Of a stretch of DNA of 64,000 bases, positions 28,059 through 37,600 are shown piece by piece. The stretch is from Pseudomonas lactis. Its GTDB lineage: Bacteria; Pseudomonadota; Gammaproteobacteria; Pseudomonadales; Pseudomonadaceae. Position 1 is the stretch's first letter, and the number at the start of each line of letters is the position of its first letter. The translations under genes and the position numbers were made by a program. Location of the stretch: the NCBI RefSeq assembly GCF_001439845.1, contig NZ_JYLO01000003.1, positions 186,001 through 250,000 on the forward strand, given 5' to 3'. Below the pieces are notes generated by a model, which had not been told where the DNA came from, did not search any database, and saw only the letters and a program-made list of their open reading frames with translations.

Positions 28059-29057
28059 TCAGCCCTTGGGAGTTTTACGCGGAATGGAATTGAGCACCGG
28101 GTTGCCGTCCTGGTTTTGGGTCAGGTAGACCGGCAACACCTTGGGCAGGGAGGGCACGAGGTTGTTGACCTCGTTGATGTTGTAGATACCGCCGATGCGA
28201 ATCGCGCCAGTACTGGCGTCGGCGAGCATCACCGGCTTTTTCAGGTAGCGGTTGATCAGGGGCAGGGCGTCCGTCAGGGTCAGGTTGTCGAGCACCAGTT
28301 TGCCCTGGCGCCATGCCAGCGCAGTGTCATCGGGATTAATAGCGGCGACCTGCGGGGTGGCGTCACCCTGGCGGAAACTGGCTTGCATGCCGGGGCTCAG
28401 CGGCACACTGGCATGCTCGCCGTCGCTGGAAATCTGCACTGAGCCCTCCACTAACAGCACCCGCACCTGGTCTTCATATTCCCAGACATTGAACTGCGTG
28501 CCGGTCACTCGCACCTGGCCTTCGCCGGCCCGTACGATAAACGGGTGGTTACTGTCGTGGGCGACCTTGAAGAACGCTTCGCCCTTTTTCAAGGTGACCC
28601 GGCGTTGGTCCTTGTAATGGCTGTAGACCAACTCGGTGCCCAGGTTCAACTCCACTTGGCTGCCATCGCCCAAGGTGACTTTTTTCAAGCCATTGGCGGC
28701 TTCGAAGCGTTCATAGGAACTGGGCAACCAGCCCGCTTCCCAGCCGGTGAAGGCGGCAAGCGGCAATGCCGCCAGGCACACCGCTGCGGCTACCGCGTAG
28801 GTACGCAGGCGGCTGCGCGGCTTCTTGAGGGGCACCACCACCGCGTCAGGCTTTTCGCGAGGCAGAAGATCGGCCACGTCCCAGATCTCGAGCATGGCCG
28901 CATATTCGAAGGCGTGCAGCGGATGAGCATCGTGCCACTGGGTAAAAGCCTGACGTTCGCCCGCTGTGCAATCTGCAGCATGCAGGCGCATGCACCAATG
29001 CGCAGCGGCGTCGGTGATGGCGTCATATTCGGTTTCTGAAAGGGGCTTTTCGCTCAT
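28059..29057 (-). CDS. FecR-family anti-sigma/sensor protein, orphan
   Basis: The 332-residue product starts at ATG 29057, preceded by AGGATGAG. Cytoplasmic residues 1-85 contain the DUF4880-type segment (HWCMRLHAADCTAGERQAF, FEYAAMLEIWDVAD). A single membrane segment near 90-112 (YAVAAAVCLAALPLAAF) is followed by the periplasmic FecR domain (KKVTLGDGSQVELNLGTEL, KGEAFFKVAHDSNHPFIV, VRVTGTQFNVW). A C-terminal STN-like region has LTDALPLINRYLKKPV. FecR proteins control ECF sigma factors in response to TonB receptors. Here there is no ECF sigma gene or receptor next to it, so its partner is elsewhere or lost. Confidence 0.9.
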   Translation of the reverse strand: MSEKPLSETEYDAITDAAAHWCMRLHAADCTAGERQAFTQWHDAHPLHAFEYAAMLEIWDVADLLPREKPDAVVVPLKKPRSRLRTYAVAAAVCLAALPLAAFTGWEAGWLPSSYERFEAANGLKKVTLGDGSQVELNLGTELVYSHYKDQRRVTLKKGEAFFKVAHDSNHPFIVRAGEGQVRVTGTQFNVWEYEDQVRVLLVEGSVQISSDGEHASVPLSPGMQASFRQGDATPQVAAINPDDTALAWRQGKLVLDNLTLTDALPLINRYLKKPVMLADASTGAIRIGGIYNINEVNNLVPSLPKVLPVYLTQNQDGNPVLNSIPRKTPKG

Positions 29058-29205
29058 TAACTCATCCTGATTTCCCACATTCTAACCTCCCAAGGTAGAC
29101 GGCGAGAACCGCATCATGGCGATTGCACATCAATTGGAACTTATTCTTGTTTGCGTGCGCCTAAAAAATCAGGAATTAACCTGTCGTCCACTATGGAGTA
29201 CGAAA

Positions 29206-29475
29206 ATGTTGAAGAAAACCTTGATCGCCCTGTGTGCTACTTCCGCGCTGTTGAGCGCTGGCGCCGCCATGGCCGACAAGCCGGGTGCAGGCTGGATCAC
29301 CATTGAAAAAGCCATCGAGGTGGCGAAAACCAAGGCCGGCTACGTTGAAGTCTACGCCGCTGAAGCCGATGACAATGGCTATTGGGAAGTCAAAGGCCGC
29401 AAATCCGATGGCACCGTATATGAAGCCCGCATCGATGGCGCTTCTGGCAATGTGCTGCGTGACCAGAAAGACTGA
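29206..29475 (+). CDS. Small periplasmic PepSY-domain protein
   Basis: The product has 89 residues from ATG 29206, preceded by GGAG. The signal peptide is MLKKTLIALCATSALLSAGA with probable cleavage after AMA. The mature part is one PepSY-like domain: ITIEKAIEVAKTKAGYVEVY, YWEVKGRKSDGTVYEARIDG and GNVLRDQKD. Such domains bind or inhibit proteases or metals; specific function unknown. It is convergent with the 1713-residue gene, with only 19 bases between stops. Confidence 0.88.
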   Translation: MLKKTLIALCATSALLSAGAAMADKPGAGWITIEKAIEVAKTKAGYVEVYAAEADDNGYWEVKGRKSDGTVYEARIDGASGNVLRDQKD

Positions 29476-29482
29476 TGTTCCT

Positions 29483-29507
29483 GCCGGGGGCCGCTCAGGC
29501 TCCCGGC
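29483..29507. terminator. Hairpin between the PepSY gene and the large convergent gene
   Basis: GCCGGGGGCC and GGCTCCCGGC can pair over ten positions (one G-T) with a five-base loop. It overlaps the last codons of the large minus-strand gene. It lacks a T run, so termination strength is uncertain. Confidence 0.45.
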
Positions 29508-32500
29508 TCCAGGTAGCGCCCAAGGTGGGTGATCAGGTATGTCACTGAGTCTGCGTTGGCCAGGATGGTATCAATGCGTTTGTCAGGTACCGACATGAAG
29601 ATGACCCTGGCGTCCTGCAAGGTCTTGGCGCCCGTCGCCTTGAAAATTTTCTTTTCAATTGCCGAGCCTGGCTGGAAATCCTCCCACAGCTCGGTGAGAC
29701 TGTCTTGAGTCTTGAACAGCATGGTTGCAGGCGTCATCGTCGATAACGCCGTGCTGCGCAGATCTTCCAGGGTGGTTTTAAGCACTGCGGCGCCGGGCCT
29801 TTGGATATTGATCAAGTCCGGGAAGGGCCGCATGCTCTCCAGGTAGGCGATGTCTACGGTGTCCAGCTTCAAGTGCGTCAATTCGTGAATCAGCGTACTG
29901 GCCCTGGCGTGCGTCGATATGTTGAAGGCCACATTTTCCAGCAAGCGGTTCTGATAAACGTCCAGATTGGGGTCGAAGAAGCGGCTCAGCAGATACAGTT
30001 TTCGCTCTCTGTCGGCGGGAATCATGAACGCATAATCCGATGCGGGATCCTGTCGGCTGGTGCCCACCACAAAACGCATGGAATTTGGACCGGTCAAGCT
30101 GGGGTCGGTGAGCTCATTGATTATCTCGTCGATTATTTTGGTGACTTTCGAAACCTGGTCCGGCGTCAGGGTGACGACACCGAACATTTCTCCCAAAAAG
30201 CGCCCAACCCGGCTGTTCGGATCGCGTTGTGTGGCGAATTGCGCGACGTTGCGGCGGCAGTTCAGCGCGTAATAAGTCGCAAAGTTCAGCGCTTCGGTGA
30301 TGGCTTGGGCTTTCCAGTAGGTCAACGCACCGATATCGCGGATGCCCACCGCTTCAATATTGATATCCCGTGCTTCGTTTCGCCATGTCTTGAGGTATGA
30401 CTGAGCCCTGCCGAAGCGCGGCTCTTGGTCGCCCAGCTCCAGTACCCATATGCCCTGCGTATTGCGACCGATGTACGGCCCAACCTGCTCATCGTTGGCG
30501 AGGCGCCAGCGTTGTGCGGCTTTCTTGACGCTATACACCTTGCCGGCCAGCGGCACGTAGTATTTCGAGGCTTTGCGGTCTTCATACACCTGGCTGAGCC
30601 TGCTTTTTTTCAGGTCTTGCAATGCCACATCCTGTGCCTCGAACGGCTGCAGCCGGGTGCGCGAAGGGCTGGTGATATGCCAGGTGTCGAGGGTGGTGGC
30701 GGCGGGCAGTGACGTGTCTGTCAGCTCGGCCAGCGAGCGCTCCTTTTCGGTGGGCGGTGCAAGGGCGGTGCCGTCCAGCGCACTGCGCAGGGCGGCCATC
30801 TGCGCCACGCCCCTGACGAAATCCTTGAGCGCAGCCTTCCACTGGTGCAGTTGCAAGGCGTCGGCCGAGCGCTTGAATAAGGTGTAGCTGCGCCATACCA
30901 CCAGCGGGTAGGCGAGTTTGCCCGCCATGAACTGTACCGCCGTGGGGATTTCCTTGCCGAACAAGCGGGTCGCATGGTCCCACAAGGTCTTGGCGCCTTC
31001 TTCGAATTGGCTTCCCAGCAACTTGAGCAACATCAATGTATTTTCACTGAACAGGTAATGCAGCACATTGCCCGCCACTGGCGATGCGGCCAGGCTGATA
31101 TCGGAGGGGCGATGGCGACTGTCTTTGAGCAAGTGGCGGTAAGTGGCCTGGTGCGGATCTTCCAGGTGCATAAGCACCCAGTCCTGCAGTGCGCCCGGCC
31201 TTTGTATCTCATCGAGCAGGGCCGTTTCATCCGTATATTCCTTGAACACATGTTGTTCGCTGTACGGCGCGTAAAGCACCCATGGTCCATCGCCGGGACT
31301 CTGCGGGCCGATCAGGTACACGCCCAGCACTTTGGCGGTACTGGCGCCTTCGGTGGCGATCAGTTCCAGCGGTCGAATCATCGCCTTGGCGCCACTGAGT
31401 GAGGCGCGGGCCACGGCGTCCGGCATATCGAAAATCTGTTGCACCAGGCTTAACGCCTGGGTGGAAAGGCGTTCCTGCAAGCTGTGTTCGTGGGCGCACT
31501 GCAACGCTTGCCAAGGCAATTGGCGGCAAAACAGGCGTCTGCGTTGGCGCGCATCGTCGGTTTTTGTTTCAAGCTGGCTTCGCACCCGTTGTTGATAAGC
31601 ACTTTTGAGGTCCAGCTGTCGCACCATTTGTATCACCGCACTGGCGTCCAGGGCTTTTGGTAATGGCTTGGCGGTGCGTGAGCGCGGGCGGATGTGTTGC
31701 GCCGTCAGGTTTGGCCAGTGCCGCAAGGCAAAGTCGGTCAGGTTGTCGACATTCACATCGAGCACCGCATGGGTGGGGATCAGGATGTCATCGGGGTTGA
31801 GCCCCTTGCCGGGAAAGCGCGCCTCAAGCAGCGCCGTCAGCGTGGTTAAGGCATACGCGCGGATGGGTTGGATGTCATGCAGGTAGTCGTGCTCCTCGCC
31901 GGCGTTGTTGCAGTACTGCTCCAGAAGCTCGGCCTGGTGGATTTGCTCCTGAGGCGGCGCCATGCCGAGCCACACCGGCAGTGCCTGCTGGTTGACCATG
32001 GCATCGGCCAGCGTGATCGCCCTGCCAAGGTTGGTGGGCGGCGGCTGTTCGATGACGGCGTCCAACCGGTCTTGCAAGGCGCGGGCCCCAAGGCCCATGG
32101 ATAGCAAGTGATCAACGCCCGCCATGACCGCGTCGTTGTAGCTGTTTACTCGGTCATTCAAAAGGTCCTGATCGATACGTTGCAGCGGCCCCTGGCGAAA
32201 GGCCTGATGGGGCTCGCGCAAGCAGAACGGCAGGTTCTCCAGCAGGCTCAAGCTGTTGAGCGGGTGCGCCAGGCGTTGGGTGATTTCATCGCGCAGGTCG
32301 CTGACGCAGGCAAAGACTTCGTAGCCCAGGCGCGGGGTCCAGAGCAGCGCCTGGCCCGAGCGCTGCGGGTCGAGACCGCCGCGCTCAGTGATGACAAAAA
32401 TATTGGCCAGCGGTTGTGGCGTATCGACGGCGTTCAGGTCCAGCGTCAAGCCATAGGCATCCGGCAAAAAACCGTTAAGGCCATGGCGGGTCAAGCGCGA

Positions 32501-34636
32501 CAGACTGTCGGGCTGAAGTAGCGTGTCGAGAATGGCCTGGCTTGTGGGCGCCAGGGTTTTATCCAGCGACCTCAGCTCGGCTTCGCTGCGTAACCCCACC
32601 AGCATCGAGTGGGCGTGTTTGGCGTGAGTCTTGACCAGAAACTCATGGGGTTGCTGGCGCATGGCGTGCTTGGAAAACAGCAGCAGGACGCGCTCGATGA
32701 CGGTGTTGAACGTCTTGAGCGTCATGCTTGGCAATTGCACGAAGACATTGCCTTCGCCCCGCGTATAGAACTTCGTCCTGGACGAGAAGGGCACCGCAGG
32801 CGCCTCTTGGGCCAGACGTTCAATGAAGTGCTCAAGCATGCTCAATGACTGCACTGTCGCACGCTCTTCACGCTCCTGGGCACGCGTGGCGTAGGTATTG
32901 ATAAACACCTCTTCGGCTTTGACTGACTGTTGCTGCAGTTGCAGTTCAGCGTTGAGCGTGTCAGCGACGATGCTACGTAAGGTCGGGTGGTGCGCGCGCT
33001 CCATCGCCAGCGCACGCTCAATCGCCCGCAGGTTCTGAAGCTGCAGCCGGGCGCGCTCGGCCTTGACGGTCGTAGGGCGGCCATTACCACGGGTGACCGG
33101 ATGCAAGCTCCAGCGCCCGTTGGTCTCTAGTGTGGCCAGTTGATTGTCCAGCAAGGCACGTACGTCCAGGGCACTGTCCAGCAGGGCTGTGAGGTCCACT
33201 TGGCCATCGCTGCGCCGGTAGATTTCCAGGGCGTGGTTAAGGTTGTCCGTTTGCTTGCGCGCAATGTCTTGTACCAAGGTCACGAACACATTGCCGGGTA
33301 TCGGCCTTGCCGCGATGGTGATCGGGTCCAGGCCGAGCAGCGTGTCGCGCTCATCCAATGAGAGGAAGTTGAGCCATTCGTCCTCGTAGCCTTCGGCCTT
33401 GAGCATGCTCAGTAACCGGTCTTTGAGGTCGTCGAGGTTTTCCAGCACCTGTAACCCGCGCGATTGGGTGTAGAGGTACGCGTGGTGCTCGGTGATCATC
33501 AAGGTGCTCGCTGGTTCAACGTAATGTTGATGAGGGGCATAAAGGCGCACCTTTTCCACGCTGAGGTTTTCGGCATGGGCGCTGCGGGCGCTTTGGTCGC
33601 TGAGGAACAGGGCCTGAAGTGCGTGGCTTTCCTCGGCGGTAATAATCTCGCCCTGGCGCTTGAGCAACACATCGAGGCGAAACTTCTGCGCCACGCCTTG
33701 AGCAAAAAAATCCACGCGCGAGGTGCCGCTGTCGATATCTTCATTCCAGTAGGTCTGCAACAGGCTTTCCAACAGCTTCGAGAAAGTACTGGAGCTTTGT
33801 TCGATCAAGGCCTCCCAACGCCGGTGATCTTCTTCCTGTTCGGAGGCAGTGAAGCCAGTGGTGTCATGTTTTGGGTTCGAGTATTCGCGTATCTGCCCTT
33901 TGGGCCACCTGTGACGCACATAAAATTGCAGCAGCGCTTCGCTCAAGGTCTGCGAGTTGACCCAACGTGGCGTTGCTTGCTCAGCTTCGCGGGTTAAGAC
34001 ATTGACCCGTGTGTCCCGTTGATCCAGGTGTTTGAAATGGGGGCGGGCCATGACGCTCAGCAGCGTGTCGAGCATGTCAGGCAAGGTCGGGGTTTTTTGC
34101 AGGTGGACGAGCATGGCCTTGACGTTATCCAGCTGGCAGGCCTGGAGCATGCGTGCTTGCTCCGGCATGACTTCACCTTCGATGAGCTGAGTGGTCAACA
34201 CCATGGGCGTTTCAGCGCCCAGCGCATTGCGTTGGTCCATCGACAGGTAGCTCAGCAAAGGGGCGCTCTGCAGTGGGTCTTCCAATTGCTCGATCAATTC
34301 GCTCAGCAGGGCAGCGTGGCTGTCATAGACCTGTATGCCGTTATCCGGGGTGTAGAGCAATGCCTTGGCGGCGTCGGGTGTCGGGCTGATCGCGAACGCG
34401 CCGGCAAGGGGAATGGGGGGCTTGCCGGAAATGTTGATCAGGACCTTTTCAACACGCATGGGGTGATCATGCCGGCTTGTGTCCTGCCGAGACTCGTCGG
34501 TAGCCAGGTAAAGGTTGTACAGCCAATCAAGGTCTTTGGCGGTGAGCCCCAGCGTACGTTCACGAGCAGTGGGCGAGGCTTTGCCTTGGGGTTTGAGAAA
34601 CTCAGGGAAGAAATACGGGGGCGTTAAGCGAACCAC
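29495..34636 (-). CDS. Large modular toxin-like protein with C-terminal HELTH motif
   Basis: The product has about 1713 residues from GTG 34636 (CGGAG precedes it); an open frame to 34786 is possible but would cover the promoter. There is no signal peptide. Four related modules, each with a short strand pair like YTPDNGIQVY followed by a helix rich in L and D/E, occur at about residues 78-140, 378-437, 746-815 and 1104-1175. This layout fits the DUF6543/dermonecrotic-toxin-like group of very large Pseudomonas proteins. A motif block VGPYIGRNTQGIWVLEL lies near 1385. The C-terminus has ASTLIHELTHLKLDTVD at 1580-1596, a zincin-type HExxH. No secretion or immunity gene adjoins. Secreted-toxin status and protease activity are inference. 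Confidence 0.82.
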   Translation of the reverse strand: MVRLTPPYFFPEFLKPQGKASPTARERTLGLTAKDLDWLYNLYLATDESRQDTSRHDHPMRVEKVLINISGKPPIPLAGAFAISPTPDAAKALLYTPDNGIQVYDSHAALLSELIEQLEDPLQSAPLLSYLSMDQRNALGAETPMVLTTQLIEGEVMPEQARMLQACQLDNVKAMLVHLQKTPTLPDMLDTLLSVMARPHFKHLDQRDTRVNVLTREAEQATPRWVNSQTLSEALLQFYVRHRWPKGQIREYSNPKHDTTGFTASEQEEDHRRWEALIEQSSSTFSKLLESLLQTYWNEDIDSGTSRVDFFAQGVAQKFRLDVLLKRQGEIITAEESHALQALFLSDQSARSAHAENLSVEKVRLYAPHQHYVEPASTLMITEHHAYLYTQSRGLQVLENLDDLKDRLLSMLKAEGYEDEWLNFLSLDERDTLLGLDPITIAARPIPGNVFVTLVQDIARKQTDNLNHALEIYRRSDGQVDLTALLDSALDVRALLDNQLATLETNGRWSLHPVTRGNGRPTTVKAERARLQLQNLRAIERALAMERAHHPTLRSIVADTLNAELQLQQQSVKAEEVFINTYATRAQEREERATVQSLSMLEHFIERLAQEAPAVPFSSRTKFYTRGEGNVFVQLPSMTLKTFNTVIERVLLLFSKHAMRQQPHEFLVKTHAKHAHSMLVGLRSEAELRSLDKTLAPTSQAILDTLLQPDSLSRLTRHGLNGFLPDAYGLTLDLNAVDTPQPLANIFVITERGGLDPQRSGQALLWTPRLGYEVFACVSDLRDEITQRLAHPLNSLSLLENLPFCLREPHQAFRQGPLQRIDQDLLNDRVNSYNDAVMAGVDHLLSMGLGARALQDRLDAVIEQPPPTNLGRAITLADAMVNQQALPVWLGMAPPQEQIHQAELLEQYCNNAGEEHDYLHDIQPIRAYALTTLTALLEARFPGKGLNPDDILIPTHAVLDVNVDNLTDFALRHWPNLTAQHIRPRSRTAKPLPKALDASAVIQMVRQLDLKSAYQQRVRSQLETKTDDARQRRRLFCRQLPWQALQCAHEHSLQERLSTQALSLVQQIFDMPDAVARASLSGAKAMIRPLELIATEGASTAKVLGVYLIGPQSPGDGPWVLYAPYSEQHVFKEYTDETALLDEIQRPGALQDWVLMHLEDPHQATYRHLLKDSRHRPSDISLAASPVAGNVLHYLFSENTLMLLKLLGSQFEEGAKTLWDHATRLFGKEIPTAVQFMAGKLAYPLVVWRSYTLFKRSADALQLHQWKAALKDFVRGVAQMAALRSALDGTALAPPTEKERSLAELTDTSLPAATTLDTWHITSPSRTRLQPFEAQDVALQDLKKSRLSQVYEDRKASKYYVPLAGKVYSVKKAAQRWRLANDEQVGPYIGRNTQGIWVLELGDQEPRFGRAQSYLKTWRNEARDINIEAVGIRDIGALTYWKAQAITEALNFATYYALNCRRNVAQFATQRDPNSRVGRFLGEMFGVVTLTPDQVSKVTKIIDEIINELTDPSLTGPNSMRFVVGTSRQDPASDYAFMIPADRERKLYLLSRFFDPNLDVYQNRLLENVAFNISTHARASTLIHELTHLKLDTVDIAYLESMRPFPDLINIQRPGAAVLKTTLEDLRSTALSTMTPATMLFKTQDSLTELWEDFQPGSAIEKKIFKATGAKTLQDARVIFMSVPDKRIDTILANADSVTYLITHLGRYLEPGA

Positions 34637-34806
34637 AGCCTGTCTCCGGCGTGCCAGGAAAAGCACAGGGTAGGCAGGCGTCCGTGGTGCAAGGCGGTAA
34701 ATATTCAGCGCTGCGCACGTTGACAACGCAGAGCGTGCGTGGTGTTTAATCGAGGGTCTGGATGTCCCATTCGTTGCCCCTTCCAATCATAAAAACGGAG
34801 CTTCAA

Positions 34807-35844
34807 ATGTCTGCGCAGTCCCCGACAGTTGCCACCGCTTGTGCCTCGATCCGCTTCGCTGAACTGGAGGAGTTACTTCATCAGGTGTTCGTTCGGCACG
34901 GCACATCGGCGCAGGTTGCTGCGATTCTTGCGCACAACTGCGCAAGTGCCGAGCGTGACGGTGCCCACAGTCACGGTATTTTTCGCATCCCCGGTTACCT
35001 TTCGACGCTGGCCAGTGGATGGGTCAACGGCACCGCCGTCCCCAGCGTGACCGATGTGGCCTCAGGCTTTGTGCGCGTCGATGCGGGCAATGGTTTTGCC
35101 CAGCCGGCCCTGGCGGCGGCGCGCCCGTTGCTGGTGGAGAAGGCACGCAGCGCCGGCATCGCGTTGCTGGCAATCCATAACTCCCATCACTTTGCTGCCC
35201 TGTGGCCGGACGTCGAGCCGTTTGCCGAGGAGGGGCTGGTGGCACTCAGCGTGGTCAACAGCATGACCTGCGTGGTGCCCCACGGCGCGGATCGTCCGTT
35301 GTTCGGCACCAACCCCATCGCGTTTGCGGCGCCCCGGGCCGACGGTGCGCCGATTGTGTTTGACCTGGCCACCAGCGCCATCGCCCATGGCGACGTGCAA
35401 ATCGCCGCGCGCAAAGGCGAGCGGTTGTCACCGGGCATGGGCGTCGATAGCCTCGGGCAGCCGACCCAGGACCCTAAAGCCATTCTGGAAGGCGGCGCAC
35501 TGTTGCCATTTGGCGGGCACAAGGGTTCGGCACTGTCGATGATGGTGGAGTTGCTGGCGGCAGCGTTGACGGGCGGCAACTTCTCTTTTGAATTCGATTG
35601 GACGGACCACCCAGGCGCGCGCACGCCGTGGACAGGCCAGCTTCTGATCGTGATCGACCCGAGTAAAACCGCTGGGCAAAGCTTCGCCAAACGCAGCCAG
35701 GAGCTGGTGCGGCAGATGCATGCGGCGGGGTTGCGTCGATTGCCGGGGGACCGACGCCATCGTACGCGGGCGAAGTCGCAGGAAACCGGGATCGAACTGG
35801 ACGCGCAGGCGTTGCGCGAGTTGAGGGCGTTGGCGGCGGGGTGA
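34807..35844 (+). CDS. dpkA: Delta1-piperideine-2-carboxylate / pyrroline-2-carboxylate reductase
   Basis: The 345-residue product belongs to the Ldh_2/malate-lactate dehydrogenase family and matches remembered P. putida DpkA sequence: AHNCASAERDGAHSHGIFR, SAGIALLAIHNSHHFAALWP, VVNSMTCVVPHG, LFGTNPIAFAAPRA and GGALLPFGGHKGSALSMMVE. It reduces the cyclic imines from D-lysine and D-proline breakdown with NADPH, giving L-pipecolate or L-proline. ATG 34807 fits the family N-terminus. It is divergent from the large toxin-like gene and is followed by a strong hairpin. No D-lysine operon genes adjoin. Confidence 0.9.
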   Translation: MSAQSPTVATACASIRFAELEELLHQVFVRHGTSAQVAAILAHNCASAERDGAHSHGIFRIPGYLSTLASGWVNGTAVPSVTDVASGFVRVDAGNGFAQPALAAARPLLVEKARSAGIALLAIHNSHHFAALWPDVEPFAEEGLVALSVVNSMTCVVPHGADRPLFGTNPIAFAAPRADGAPIVFDLATSAIAHGDVQIAARKGERLSPGMGVDSLGQPTQDPKAILEGGALLPFGGHKGSALSMMVELLAAALTGGNFSFEFDWTDHPGARTPWTGQLLIVIDPSKTAGQSFAKRSQELVRQMHAAGLRRLPGDRRHRTRAKSQETGIELDAQALRELRALAAG

Positions 35845-35846
35845 AA

Positions 35847-35871
35847 CAGGCTGCGCGGGGGGCGCAGCCTG
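35847..35871. terminator. Hairpin between dpkA and the convergent DUF883 gene
   Basis: CAGGCTGCGC and GCGCAGCCTG form a perfect 10-base stem with a 5-G loop, between the two stops (35844 and 35878). No T run follows on either strand; it probably acts as a shared weak terminator. Confidence 0.6.
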
Positions 35872-35877
35872 AATGGA

Positions 35878-36198
35878 TCAGTTACGGCGACCCAGCAACA
35901 GGCCGACCACCAGGCCAAAGCCTGCGGAAATGGCCACGGTCTGCCATGGGTGCCCACCGATGTAAGTCTCGGTGGCATCCACGACCGGCTTGCTGCGTTC
36001 ACGCACATTGGACACCGATTCCAGGGCTTGCTTGAGTTTGATGGCAACCTGCTCGCGCAGGGTTTCACCTTCCTCGCCCACCAGGGATGCGCTGCTTTTG
36101 AGCAGTTTGTCCGACTCTTCGATCAACGCGCTCAGTTCGCTGAACGCTTGGTCCTTGATTTGATCTTCGACAGCTTGGGCGGCGGTTTTGCGGGCCAT
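35878..36198 (-). CDS. DUF883 family protein (ElaB/YqjD-like)
   Basis: The 106-residue product has a long amphipathic helical region (DKLLKSSASLVGEEGETLRE, IKLKQALESVSNVRERSK) and a C-terminal membrane anchor with a glycine zipper, GHPWQTVAISAGFGLVVGLL, ending GRRN. This is the pattern of ElaB/YqjD, inner-membrane tail-anchored proteins that bind ribosomes in stationary phase in E. coli. A strong AAGGAG-type site precedes the ATG. The gene stands alone. Confidence 0.9.
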   Translation of the reverse strand: MARKTAAQAVEDQIKDQAFSELSALIEESDKLLKSSASLVGEEGETLREQVAIKLKQALESVSNVRERSKPVVDATETYIGGHPWQTVAISAGFGLVVGLLLGRRN

Positions 36199-36362
36199 TG
36201 AGTGACTCCTTGCAGGTGGATGTGGCAGTGAACAATGGAGTATCGGGGGGAGGCAAAAGTTGCAGTTTTTTTCCCCATGCGCTCATCCGAGGCAAAATCC
36301 GGATCGGGAACGTTGGGCCTACAGTGTAAGATGTCACCTATTTGTGCAGCAGGTAATTCAAC

Positions 36363-36617
36363 ATGAGCTTCAATCTCGCCAACAAGACCCTCGCCGAACG
36401 CGCCGAGCTGGAAGATGAAAAGTCGCGCCTCTACGACCTGTGGCAAACCAACCTGGGCAAGGCCAAGGGCGAAGCCGCACGCTTGTTCGGTGAGCGCGCC
36501 AAGCGCAAGGGCAAGTGGGCCGAATGGGTACGTGCCGAACTCGACGGCATGTCGCCGCCGGAGTTTTCCAACATGGTGCGCAGTGAAGTCAACAAGCTGA
36601 TGGCGGCGGCGAAGTAA
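36363..36617 (+). CDS. Conserved small protein of unknown function
   Basis: The 84-residue soluble, highly charged product begins MSFNLANKTLAERAELEDEK. It has the run GEAARLFGERAKRKGKWAEW near residues 36-55 and ends [10 protein letters not shown]. It has a helical, basic character and no signal peptide or membrane segment. I recognise it as a type common in Pseudomonas but cannot name a function. Its 3' end overlaps the convergent LysR gene by 29 bases, so the two messages are complementary there. Confidence 0.75.
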   Translation: MSFNLANKTLAERAELEDEKSRLYDLWQTNLGKAKGEAARLFGERAKRKGKWAEWVRAELDGMSPPEFSNMVRSEVNKLMAAAK

Positions 36618-37518
36618 AGCACGCCACAATCGCTTCGCGCACCTTGAGCAGCAACGGGTCCAGCTGAGCTTGGGTACGCCAGCCCAACTCCACCGGGTAA
36701 TGCGGCAGCGCCAGCGGGCAGGGCAGCACGCGCAGGCCGGCCATTTGCGCAATGGCGTGGGCCGCATGCCCGGGAATGGTTGCTACTGCGGTGCTGCCTT
36801 TGAGCAGATACGGCAGCGCGGCAAAGTGGCTGGTGGACGCGCAGACGTGGCGGCGCAACCCGTGCGCCGCCAAGCCTTCATCGGTAATGCCGATAAACCC
36901 GCCTGACGACACCAGTACATGCTCGCGTGTGACAAACCCCTGCAGGTCGATGACCTCCTGGCCCGGCGCCAGGCTATGGGGGTCTACCAGGCAACGATAG
37001 TCACCTTCCCCCAGCACCTGTCGGCTCAGCCGGCGCTCGGTAAAACCGCCGGCGGTGATGGCCAGGTCCAGCGTGCGGTCGAGCAGGGCGGCGGCGACGA
37101 TCTGGCTGTAGGTCTGGCGAAAGATCACCCGTAACTTGGGCAGGCGCAGTGCGATGGCCTCCATCAGGCTTCGGCCATAGGCAATCTCGAAGTCATCCGA
37201 CAGCCCCAGCACCACCGAGCGCCCCTCGTAGTGCAGGTTTTGAGGGCTGATCATCGCCAGGCTCTGGCGGCAGCGATCCAATGCCTCACTGATCACCGGT
37301 TTCAACTGGTTGGCCCGCAATGTGGGCGCCAGGCCGCGTCCGGTGCGCACGAACAAAGGGTCGCCGTACAGCTCACGCAAGCGCCGCAAGCCCGCGCTGA
37401 TCGCCGACTGCGTCACACCCAGGCGCAGCGCCGCACGGCTGGCACTGGACTCGTCGTGCAGGGCTTCGAAGGTTTTGAGCAGGTTCAGGTCAACCTGGGC
37501 GATATTCATTTGGCTCAT
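36589..37518 (-). CDS. LysR-family transcriptional regulator
   Basis: The 309-residue product has an N-terminal winged helix ([40 protein letters not shown]) and a substrate-binding domain. The start may be ATG 37518 or 37509. It is divergent from the nitrilase gene across 82 bases, the classic LysR layout, so it probably controls that gene. The helix-turn-helix and the region [14 protein letters not shown] are typical of the NodD/SyrM-like LysR branch. Inducer unknown. Confidence 0.88.
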   Translation of the reverse strand: MSQMNIAQVDLNLLKTFEALHDESSASRAALRLGVTQSAISAGLRRLRELYGDPLFVRTGRGLAPTLRANQLKPVISEALDRCRQSLAMISPQNLHYEGRSVVLGLSDDFEIAYGRSLMEAIALRLPKLRVIFRQTYSQIVAAALLDRTLDLAITAGGFTERRLSRQVLGEGDYRCLVDPHSLAPGQEVIDLQGFVTREHVLVSSGGFIGITDEGLAAHGLRRHVCASTSHFAALPYLLKGSTAVATIPGHAAHAIAQMAGLRVLPCPLALPHYPVELGWRTQAQLDPLLLKVREAIVACFTSPPPSAC

Positions 37519-37600
37519 ATCATTTAGCACTGAGGTGGGCTTTATTCATGATCGAGTCTGGCCGGAGAATGGGCAACCCCTATCTATCGGAGTGAGCCTG

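Noticed and set aside
34637..34786. N-terminal extension of the 1713-residue protein to the ATG at 34786
   Set aside because: The extra 50 residues are unlike the rest, would cover the divergent promoter with dpkA, and GTG 34636 has a ribosome site.
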